This document shows, in pieces, positions 26,048 through 34,018 of a stretch of 64,000 nt of DNA. The position numbers were made by a program, and so were the translations under genes. The notes below the pieces were generated by a model. That model worked only from the letters and a program-made list of their open reading frames with translations, made no database searches and was not told the origin of the DNA. The stretch lies in contig BPHZ01000007.1 of NCBI GenBank assembly GCA_026003835.1, positions 118,018 to 182,017 on the forward strand, in the 5' to 3' direction. Source of the stretch: Herpetosiphonaceae bacterium (GTDB lineage Bacteria; Chloroflexota; Chloroflexia; Chloroflexales; Herpetosiphonaceae). The stretch's first letter is position 1. Every line of letters starts with the position of its first letter.

Positions 26048-29000
26048 ATGAGTTTTCTGAACCGGCTCGGGCGTCTCTGGACAATTCTACTTGTTGCGCT
26101 GGTGGCGCTGGCTCTGATCACACTGGCTGCGCTGCTGATCCTCATGCGCCTCGACATCTTCAGCAGGCCGGTGGTGAGGAGTATTGAGCCGGAACCCGAT
26201 ACATCTGATGTTCCCATTTTCACGCCGCTGGTGATTCGCTTCAACGAGCCGATGAACCAGCGCTCGGTTGAGCGCGCGTTTGAGATCGATCCGCCGGCGG
26301 AGTTTCAGTGGCGCTGGCTGGATGATGGCGCCACTGTTGTGCTGAGCCCGACGGCGCCGCTACAGCCAGGCATTACCTATACTCTACAGCTCGATTCTTC
26401 GGCGAGAAGCCGGCTCCTGCGTCCTATAAAGGCCCCTGTGAGCAGCCAGTTTCGCACGGCTCCGGCACCGGCGGCGCGCTTTATCTGGCCGCCGCCTGGC
26501 GGCTCGATGCCCCCCGATGGGGCGCTCGTGATCCAGTTCAGCCAGCCGATCGTCTCTGATCGGGATCTTCCTCAGCCCTATCCACTGGATATACGGCTTG
26601 AACCGGCGGTCGATCTGACGACGCTCTGGGTTGATGCATCGACGGTGCTCGTCCGGCCGTTGGGTCTGTTGCGTCCGGGACAGATCTACACAGCGACGAT
26701 CAGCAGTCTTGTTGATCGTGTGGGTACGCCGTTGTCGCAGCCGCTACGCTGGAGTTTTCTGGTGCAGCCCCCGCTGCTGGTTGCGGTGTCGCCTCGCCCG
26801 GCAGAGCAGATCCCGCCCTCCGAGCCGTTGGTGCTCTCTTTCGCGTCGCCGGTTGATCCGGCGCAGATCAGAGATGGGTTGATCATGACACCGTCCGTTG
26901 ATCTGCAGGTCGTCGATCAGATAACGCCGGCAACGACGGTAACGCTGACCGCAGGCCAGCCGCTGACTGCCGGCCTGCGCTACACCGCCACGCTTGCCCT
27001 TGGCCAGGCCGAGCCGTTTCAGTGGTCGTTCCTCGTCCGCGATATTCCCGAGGTGCTCGCCAGCGTGCCCGGAGCAGGCCAGGCTATTGCGCCGGATGAA
27101 GAGATCAGGCTGTTCTTCTCATCGCAGCCCGGCGAAGAGTTGCTCCAGCAGGCTCTCTCGCTGTCGCCCGCTGTCGCTTCGCTCTCGACTGTCGTGGAGG
27201 GACGTGAGCTGCGTATCCGTGGCGAGTTCCAGCCCGCTACAGCCTATACGCTGACGCTACAGACGCCTAGCAGCCAGCAGCCGTTTGTGCTGCATTTCCA
27301 TACCCTCGGCGAGCTCCCTTCGCTCCAGGTTGAGGAGCCGGAGGAGCCGCTGTCCATCTGGCCTTTCGGAGCGCGGCCACAGATCCTTTTACGTTGGGCC
27401 GAGGTGCCCCCACCGGCCTACGAACTGTTTGCCCTGGATCGCCCGCTTCTGCTTCAGGCGCTGGCCGATCCAGAGCGCGCCGTTGATCCACAACGCTTCG
27501 ACCTCGCACCGCTGCGTACCTGGTCCACTGCGGCCGGTGACGGGCAGGAGCGCATGACACTGGCGGATCAGGCTGGACAGCCGCTTGCCCCTGGCGCCTA
27601 CTTGCTGCGTGTCAGCGCCGGATCGCTCCAGGCGCAGCGCATCTTGATTATCAGCCGTTATCATTTGATGCTGAGTGGAAGCGCCAGAGACGTCGTGGTA
27701 TGGGCCATCCGGCAGAGCGACGGCGGCGCTGCGCCGGGTCTTCCGCTGTTGATCCTCTCGGGCGATACACCGCTAGCCACAGCTCAGACCAATGCCGTCG
27801 GCCTCTGGCAGACGACGCTCTCCACAGCGCCTGGTCGTTTGGTTGTCTTTGGCGGCGATGTGCATGATCCTGCGGTTGCGATAGGTGAGGTGCGGCCTGC
27901 AACAACCAGCCGGCCGTCAGCGCAGCTCCTGATCGACAGGCCACACTACCGCCCGGGCGATACAGTGCAGCTTGTTGGCGCCGGCCTCTCGCCGGATACC
28001 ACGTTCGACCTGCGGCTCAAAGATACCTTCGAGATCTGGACGGCTCGCACGGATGCGCATGGGGTTATCAGTGCTACATTGCCGCTGCCGATCGATCTTG
28101 CCCCTGGACGCTATGCGCTTCGGCTGAGCAGCGGTATCCAGACGTGGGATGAGATCCCCCTTGTTGTGGTTCCACCCGATGATGCTACGACGGCGCTGAG
28201 CCTGCGCATCAGCGACACACTTGTTGTCGCCGGCGCTCCCTTTACCGCCGGAAGTGTGGCCAGGAGCGGCGCTCTCCCGCTCCTCGATGTGCCGATCCAC
28301 TGGCAGCTCAACAAAGTGTTGACTGATGGCGTCTCATTGGAGCCTGAGCTCGCCGGCACTGTCCGTACCGATGTGACCGGCCATGCCGAGATTTCATTTC
28401 CTGCACCCAACACCCTCCATCCGGCGACCTATATTTTGCAGGCATCTGTTCCCGGCAGGGCAGCCGCTGTGCCGCTTGTCGTCGCTCCGGGCCTGATGCT
28501 GACGGCTGCACCTGCCGCACAGTTGGTGCAGGCTCGCGAGCAGACCGAGCTTTTGATCACGGCCCGGCACGCTGATGGGACTCCGGCGAGTGATGTGGTC
28601 GTGCAGGTTGGCCTTGACGTCGAACGTTTGCAGCAGGGCAGCGTCCAGTCGAACTCCCTGAGAACCCTCCGTGCAACGACAGATGAGGCGGGCCAGGCTT
28701 TGATAACCTGGACACCTCCCTCCGCAGGTCGTTATCGCCTGCGTGCCAGCGCCGGCGATGGACTCGCACACGCTGAAGCGATGGTGTGGGCCACGGCGCC
28801 CGGCTCCCACAACTGGCCTGAGGTTGGGCAAGAACAGCTGGTGCTTATCGCCGATCAGACCAGCTATGCGCCTGGTGCAGTGGCTCATATCTTACCTCTT
28901 ATTACTGCCAGCAAGTCGCTGACGACGCTGGTGCTTCTGCATAGCCCCGTGGGTTTGACAACGCAGCTCGAGTCGCTCGCGCCCGGCGAGCCGTTGAGCG

Positions 29001-31171
29001 TTACCCTTCCGCTTACGGGCCCGGTTCGAGGCGAGGTGTTTCTCGTCGAACAGGCAGGCGGCAGCGGTCAAGAGTTGCCACGGCTGCGCCATGGCGAGCT
29101 GCATTTGTCCGTTGCTGCGCCGGAGGAAGCGTTGCACCTGAGCGTCGATGTTACGCCGCGGCAGCCTCAACCCGGCGAACTGGCAACCTTTACTCTGTCG
29201 CTCATGGATGGACAGGGGCGCCCTATCTCTGGAACTGTCGCTCTGGCTCTCCATGAAGCGCTCGGCGCCAGCGCGACTCTCTCTGCGAGCCTGCCGTTTG
29301 ACCTTCAGCGCTGGGCTCCGGCGATACGGATCGGGCCGGGCGGTAAGACGAGTCTGACTGTACGCCTCCCCAACCGCTCGGCTGTGTGGGAGTTGCGCGC
29401 GTTGGCAATAGGCGCCGGCCGTCAGACTGGCGCTCCGGCGACGGCATCGCTCCTTGTCGCGGTCAATAAGCCTATTGACCAGCGGCTGATTCTTCCCTCC
29501 TTCATACGCGTTGGCGATATGATGACAGGGACAGTTGTGCTGGAAAGTGTCGATCCGGTTTCGGTGACGCTAGCAGCGCCGGAGATCGCAGGGGTGCGTA
29601 TGGGGCCGCTGCAACCATCGGCTATTCATCTCCCTGAAGGGGGCAGGGCTCGCAGCGAATGGCGCCTGGATGTACTCGACGAGGGCCAGGTGTATGTGCG
29701 GGTGCTGGCCCGGCAGGAACACCTTCTATCGACCACCAGCGCGGTCACTGTCGAGGATATCTTGCTGCCGATGGGCGTCGGCTCACTGGGGCTGATCCAG
29801 CCGGGGAGCACTGAGCGGATCACCTTGCCTGCGCTTGCCGGAGAGGGCCGGCTGGTTGTGATGACCTCGCCGCGGCTTGAGGAGCTTGTGGAACCCGGCT
29901 GGGAGCAACTGCTCAATCGCCCGCGCGACGATCTCTTTGCGCTTGTGGCGGCGCTACTTGCCCCCGGCGAACTCACCACCGAGCGTGAGAATGCTGCGAT
30001 GCAGCTGCTGGCGCTGCAGAATGGCGATGGTGGCTGGGGCTGGTGGCGTGCCGGCGCCAGCGATCCGCTTGCAACTGATCTGGTAATTCGCGCTCTACGC
30101 CTGGGCACGCACGCTCGCGATGCTGATGTTGCCGCAGCGCTCGATCGTGCGGCAATTTTCCTGAGAGCCAGACTGGTGCGAGCCGGCGATCCTGATATGT
30201 CGGCCCTGCTGCTGGCATCCCTCGCTGAGCTTGGCGCCGGTGACCTTGATGCAATCAGGGAATTGCTCGCCAGGGAGTCATCGCTGACGAGAAGCAGCAG
30301 AGCCATGCTGGCCCTTGCGCTTGCTCGCCTGGGCGAACCTGATCAAGCACGGCTGCAGTTGAGACGGCTGCTCTCAGCATCGGCTGATGCCGGCACAGGC
30401 CGGCAGGAAAGCGTTGTTCCATACAGCGCGGTGCGCGAGCAGGCCCTGGTGCTGCTGGCCCTCGACCAGCTCGACCCTACAAGCCCTCGACGAGAGGACT
30501 GGCTGGGCCTGCTGCTCTCGCAGTATAGCGGTTATGGCTGGGGCACTGCGTACGAGACCACGCTTGCACTGATCGCTCTTCGCGAGCTGCCCCAAGCTCG
30601 TTTGCCAGCATCCGACGGGCCTCGCTCCACCATCCGCCTCGATGATCGCCTGCTGCTGGAGGGCGCTGGAGCGCAGCATATCTCTCAGCCGCTCGACGAG
30701 CTGTCTGTCAGCCGTACACTCACTATTGCCGCAAGCGGTGGGCCGCTTGCATATGCCTGGTGGATCGAGGTAGATCGAATGGCGCCCGGCCAACAGTCGC
30801 TGATCTTGCGCGAATATCTTGATCCACGAACAGGGGCGCCTCTTGAGGATGGCTCACTCCAGCGCGGCTCGGAGCTCCTCGTTCGCCTGACAATCATTGC
30901 CAGAGAGCCGCTGGCGCTGGTCCAGCTGCGCGACCCGCTGCCGCCCGGCGCTCTGCTTAGCGGCCAGATCGATGGTTTCCTTCAGCACAGTGGGCTTGTT
31001 GATAGCGCCCTGGCTGTTTGGACGCCCGGACTGGCCCCTGGAGTTCACCAGGTATCTTTCCGTTTGCAGCTGACCATCCCTGGTCATTTCACGATACCCG
31101 CACCCAACCTGACAGCCCTTGGGGGCATCGAAGCGCTTGGCGTTCCTACCACCCTCATCGTCAACCCATAA
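26048..31171 (+). CDS. Alpha-2-macroglobulin-like giant protein lacking the thioester Cys
   Basis: A 1707-residue exported protein. A TM/signal anchor lies at about 10-36, then four to five Ig-like (Big_5-type) domains with repeated FNEP/FSQP/FASP strands to about residue 430, then macroglobulin domains (HYRPGDTVQLVGAGLSPD, SYAPGAVAHILP) and the LPNRSAVWELRA segment. The helical thioester domain follows (LLALQNGDGGWGWW). In bacterial A2Ms a CxEQ thioester precedes that domain; here the position reads PGWEQLL near residue 1280, with no Cys. It therefore cannot form the covalent trap. The start is three bases after ilvA, with no ribosome site of its own. Confidence 0.85.
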   Translation: MSFLNRLGRLWTILLVALVALALITLAALLILMRLDIFSRPVVRSIEPEPDTSDVPIFTPLVIRFNEPMNQRSVERAFEIDPPAEFQWRWLDDGATVVLSPTAPLQPGITYTLQLDSSARSRLLRPIKAPVSSQFRTAPAPAARFIWPPPGGSMPPDGALVIQFSQPIVSDRDLPQPYPLDIRLEPAVDLTTLWVDASTVLVRPLGLLRPGQIYTATISSLVDRVGTPLSQPLRWSFLVQPPLLVAVSPRPAEQIPPSEPLVLSFASPVDPAQIRDGLIMTPSVDLQVVDQITPATTVTLTAGQPLTAGLRYTATLALGQAEPFQWSFLVRDIPEVLASVPGAGQAIAPDEEIRLFFSSQPGEELLQQALSLSPAVASLSTVVEGRELRIRGEFQPATAYTLTLQTPSSQQPFVLHFHTLGELPSLQVEEPEEPLSIWPFGARPQILLRWAEVPPPAYELFALDRPLLLQALADPERAVDPQRFDLAPLRTWSTAAGDGQERMTLADQAGQPLAPGAYLLRVSAGSLQAQRILIISRYHLMLSGSARDVVVWAIRQSDGGAAPGLPLLILSGDTPLATAQTNAVGLWQTTLSTAPGRLVVFGGDVHDPAVAIGEVRPATTSRPSAQLLIDRPHYRPGDTVQLVGAGLSPDTTFDLRLKDTFEIWTARTDAHGVISATLPLPIDLAPGRYALRLSSGIQTWDEIPLVVVPPDDATTALSLRISDTLVVAGAPFTAGSVARSGALPLLDVPIHWQLNKVLTDGVSLEPELAGTVRTDVTGHAEISFPAPNTLHPATYILQASVPGRAAAVPLVVAPGLMLTAAPAAQLVQAREQTELLITARHADGTPASDVVVQVGLDVERLQQGSVQSNSLRTLRATTDEAGQALITWTPPSAGRYRLRASAGDGLAHAEAMVWATAPGSHNWPEVGQEQLVLIADQTSYAPGAVAHILPLITASKSLTTLVLLHSPVGLTTQLESLAPGEPLSVTLPLTGPVRGEVFLVEQAGGSGQELPRLRHGELHLSVAAPEEALHLSVDVTPRQPQPGELATFTLSLMDGQGRPISGTVALALHEALGASATLSASLPFDLQRWAPAIRIGPGGKTSLTVRLPNRSAVWELRALAIGAGRQTGAPATASLLVAVNKPIDQRLILPSFIRVGDMMTGTVVLESVDPVSVTLAAPEIAGVRMGPLQPSAIHLPEGGRARSEWRLDVLDEGQVYVRVLARQEHLLSTTSAVTVEDILLPMGVGSLGLIQPGSTERITLPALAGEGRLVVMTSPRLEELVEPGWEQLLNRPRDDLFALVAALLAPGELTTERENAAMQLLALQNGDGGWGWWRAGASDPLATDLVIRALRLGTHARDADVAAALDRAAIFLRARLVRAGDPDMSALLLASLAELGAGDLDAIRELLARESSLTRSSRAMLALALARLGEPDQARLQLRRLLSASADAGTGRQESVVPYSAVREQALVLLALDQLDPTSPRREDWLGLLLSQYSGYGWGTAYETTLALIALRELPQARLPASDGPRSTIRLDDRLLLEGAGAQHISQPLDELSVSRTLTIAASGGPLAYAWWIEVDRMAPGQQSLILREYLDPRTGAPLEDGSLQRGSELLVRLTIIAREPLALVQLRDPLPPGALLSGQIDGFLQHSGLVDSALAVWTPGLAPGVHQVSFRLQLTIPGHFTIPAPNLTALGGIEALGVPTTLIVNP

Positions 31172-31304
31172 TCAGCCAGGGATCTTAAACCTTATTTATG
31201 GCTTTCTCAGCCTCGCCGTGTCCTGTTGAGATCGCTCTTTGTAGAGGAGGGCGATCGACAGGTCACTAATGAGTACAATTCGGGTTGCAGATGAGGAGTT
31301 CACA

Positions 31305-32951
31305 ATGAGTAGCCTGCAAGAACAATTAAACGTGCTGAGGAGGTCCTACGCTCTCCAAATACAGGAGCGAGTTCAACAGCTGGAGATGCTCTCCAGGGAT
31401 ATTAAAACGGGTGTTGCGGGAGACCATGTGCTGCATGAGATTCATATGCAGGCGCATCGGCTTGCCGGCTCGGCGGCGAGTTTTGGCTTTCAGGAGCCTG
31501 GCAGGGTCGCGCGCAGGCTGGAGCTGTATGTGCGCCCGCTGCTTGAAGCCGGCCTGGTGGACGAGGATCAGCACCAGGAGATCGAGAGCTGCCTGCATGC
31601 GCTGAGGGAGGCTGTAGAGAAGGACCTGGCGCTGTTCCGCGATCAGGGCTTCAGCGCAGAGCAGCAGACTGAGGAGCTGCTGCATCAGGACCATAGCCGC
31701 CGGATCTGCTTACTCGATACTGAACCCGAGTCTATGCACGACATCGTCCCGCAGCTTGAGGCTTTTGGCTATACTGTCCGCACCTACAGCGATCTCAACG
31801 CACTGAGGCAGGGCGTTGCTCAGGAGCCGCCCGCGGCGCTGATCTTAAAGTTGATAGCGCCCGAAGATACTTCCCTGGTTGCCCAGACTATCAGGGAGAT
31901 TCAACAGGGTCGTGAGCTACCGCTCCCCGTCATCTTTATCTCATCCCGCGACGACATTGATGCCCGGTTGCAGGCGGTGCGTGCCGGGTGCGATGCCTAC
32001 TTTACGATGCCGCCGGATTTTGGCGCGCTTATCGACAAGCTCGACAGCATCACTGCCATATCTCCAGCTGAGCCGATCCGTATCCTGATCGTCGATGATG
32101 AGCCCATCCTCGCCGCCGCCTATGCGCTGGTGCTCCAGAGAGCCGGGATGCTCACCGAAATCGTCAGCGACCCGCTGGTTGTGCTGGAGTCGCTGAATGA
32201 GTTTCGGCCGGATCTGATCCTGATGGACCTCTATATGCCGAATTGTACCGGCCTGGAGCTGGCGGCGGTGATCCGTCAGCAGCCGGCATATGTAGGCATT
32301 CCAATTGTGTTTCTATCGGCGGAGACGGATTTCGATAAGCAGCTGGCGGCGATGCAGATGGGCGGCGATGATTTTCTCACAAAGACGATTCAGCCGGATC
32401 AGCTGGTTTCCGCCGTTACCAGCCGGGCGCAGCGCTCGATTGTGCTGCGTTCGCTGATGACGACTGATAGCCTCACTGGGCTGTTAAACCATACGAGCTT
32501 CAAAGAGCGCCTGGCGCTCGAGCTGGCCCGTGCTCAGCGGCTCTCGACCCCGCTGGCTTTCGCGCTGATCGATATCGACCATTTCAAGTCGGTCAACGAT
32601 ACCTACGGGCATCCCACTGGTGACCGGGTGCTGCGCAGCCTGGCGCGGCTCCTGACGCAGCGACTGCGTAAGACCGATGCTGTTGGCCGCTACGGCGGTG
32701 AGGAATTTGGCGTTATTCTTCCGAGTACGACCGGAGCAATGGCCTTCAAAATCCTGCATGAACTGCATATCGGCTTTGCGCGGATCCGGCACCCGTCGGA
32801 GCGCGGCGATTTCTCCGTCACCTTCAGCTGTGGGATTGCGACCTTCCCCGAGTATCAGGATGCGATTTCGCTCAACGATGCCGCCGATAAGGCGCTCTAC
32901 GAAGCGAAGCGCCGCGGGAGAGATCAGGTGGTGCTATCGATACCAATTTGA
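31305..32951 (+). CDS. Diguanylate cyclase: Hpt, pseudo-REC, REC, GGDEF
   Basis: A 548-residue protein. An Hpt domain lies at about 35-110 with phospho-acceptor His in MQAHRLAGSAASFGF. The first receiver (about 135-250) is degenerate: LLDTEPE replaces the acidic pair and the phospho-Asp position reads ALILKLIAPED. The second receiver (about 260-375) is canonical: VDDEP, LILMDLYMP and the LTK lysine. The GGDEF domain (about 385-545) has RYGGEEF and an RKTD inhibitory site upstream, so it should make c-di-GMP and feel product inhibition. Start at 31305 follows GAGGAG; an ATG at 31269 is possible. Confidence 0.92.
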   Translation: MSSLQEQLNVLRRSYALQIQERVQQLEMLSRDIKTGVAGDHVLHEIHMQAHRLAGSAASFGFQEPGRVARRLELYVRPLLEAGLVDEDQHQEIESCLHALREAVEKDLALFRDQGFSAEQQTEELLHQDHSRRICLLDTEPESMHDIVPQLEAFGYTVRTYSDLNALRQGVAQEPPAALILKLIAPEDTSLVAQTIREIQQGRELPLPVIFISSRDDIDARLQAVRAGCDAYFTMPPDFGALIDKLDSITAISPAEPIRILIVDDEPILAAAYALVLQRAGMLTEIVSDPLVVLESLNEFRPDLILMDLYMPNCTGLELAAVIRQQPAYVGIPIVFLSAETDFDKQLAAMQMGGDDFLTKTIQPDQLVSAVTSRAQRSIVLRSLMTTDSLTGLLNHTSFKERLALELARAQRLSTPLAFALIDIDHFKSVNDTYGHPTGDRVLRSLARLLTQRLRKTDAVGRYGGEEFGVILPSTTGAMAFKILHELHIGFARIRHPSERGDFSVTFSCGIATFPEYQDAISLNDAADKALYEAKRRGRDQVVLSIPI

Positions 32952-33098
32952 GGACTCTTTGCGCAGTATCGGTGGAACGGCCGCGTCATGGTCTGCACTG
33001 GAAAGGGCAGCGGAGCGTATCCTGTTGCCCCGCTTGCTCCGCCCGCGCTTAAGTGCTAGAGTTTACATAAAACTAAAACCTCATCAATGGAGGAACCG

Positions 33099-33872
33099 AT
33101 GAAGATTGCTATCGCAGGCAAGGGTGGCTCGGGTAAAACGACCATTGCTGGGACACTGGCGCGTATCTTTGCCCGGCAAGGCTATGCGGTACTGGCGATC
33201 GATGGCGACCCCAATCCCAACCTTGGAGTTGCGCTTGGCATCGCGGGTCCAGAGCTGGCGTCACTGAATCCGCTCCCTCGCTCGATCGTCGAGGAGCAGG
33301 CCGATGCAGCCGGCAACAAGCAGCTTGTTCTCACCCGGCCCATGGAGGCCGTCACGGACGAGCATGGAGTGGTCGGCCCCGACGGTGTGACGCTGCTGCT
33401 GGGCGGGCGCGTCGATCATCCCGGCGCCGGCTGACTGTGCCGGTCTCATGCTACCGTGCGTGGCATGTTGGGACAGTTGATGCAGGAAGCCAGGGAGCTG
33501 ACCATCCTGGATATGGAAGCCTCCGTTGAGCATATGAGCCGTGGAACGGTGCGCTACTGCGATACACTGCTGATCGTGGTGGAGCCCTACTATCGAGCGC
33601 TGGAGACAGCCGGACGGATGGCGCCGCTGGCGCGGGGCCTGGGCATCCCGCGGGTCTATGCGATCGCCAATAAGCTGCGCGATGAGCGCGACGAGGCAGC
33701 GGTTCTCGACTACTGCGCCCGGCACGATCTAGAGGTCCTGGCGCGCATTCCCTTCGACGAGGCGATCATAGAAGCGGACCGATCCGGCGTGGCGCTGATC
33801 GACTATGCGCCCGGCGCAGCCGCCGTCGACGAAGTACGACGGCTGGCGGAGCGGCTGGCGGCACAGGGCTGA
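33099..33872 (+). CDS. CooC-like nickel-insertion ATPase, candidate selenoprotein (in-frame TGA)
   Basis: A 257-codon P-loop ATPase of the MinD/ArsA/CooC group; CooC relatives load nickel into CO dehydrogenase. The deviant Walker A GKGGSGKTT is near residue 10, and DGDPNPNLGVAL is near 35. One in-frame TGA (33432-33434, codon 112) interrupts an otherwise continuous frame: DHPGAG-TGA-LCRSHATVRG. Both sides are clearly one protein, with ILDMEASVEHMSRGT and the nucleotide-base motif IANK downstream. In CooC1 of Carboxydothermus the metal-binding CXC is Cys112/Cys114 (from memory), so TGA falls on the first Cys and C114 is kept. A hairpin 12 bases later fits a bacterial SECIS. Alternatives are a nonsense mutation or a base error. 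Confidence 0.75.
33447..33467 (+). promoter_or_regulatory. Candidate bacterial SECIS hairpin
   Basis: CATGCTAC-CGTGC-GTGGCATG forms an 8-bp stem with one T-G wobble and a 5-base loop. It begins 12 bases after the in-frame TGA, the loop starts 20 bases after it, and G is the second loop base. E. coli fdhF has its minimal stem-loop 11 bases after UGA, and published bacterial SECIS models ask for G in the first two loop positions (from memory). A GTC/GAC pairing may extend the lower stem. Confidence 0.45.
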
Positions 33873-33939
33873 GATGAGCGGAGCGAGCTTGGAGAGGCAG
33901 GAGGAACCAGCCGCTTTGCCTTTCCGCCGCTGCTGGTTG

Positions 33940-33948
33940 TGCTAGAAT
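33940..33948 (+). promoter_or_regulatory. Extended -10 promoter (TGC-TAGAAT)
   Basis: TGC-TAGAAT lies 70 bases before the acyl-CoA dehydrogenase ATG, within the gap after the CooC-like gene, so the two genes probably have separate promoters. Confidence 0.5.
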
Positions 33949-34018
33949 GTGCGGCAGCGATAATCCAACACAGCCTACCTTCGAGAGCGAGCTTACACAA
34001 CACCCTAAGGAGGTTGCA

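Noticed and set aside
33099..33872. TGA read as Trp by a variant genetic code
   Set aside because: Many genes in the window end in TGA at the expected length (for example hypC, hypC2 and the family-5 binding protein), and Trp is encoded by TGG throughout, so UGA is a normal stop elsewhere.
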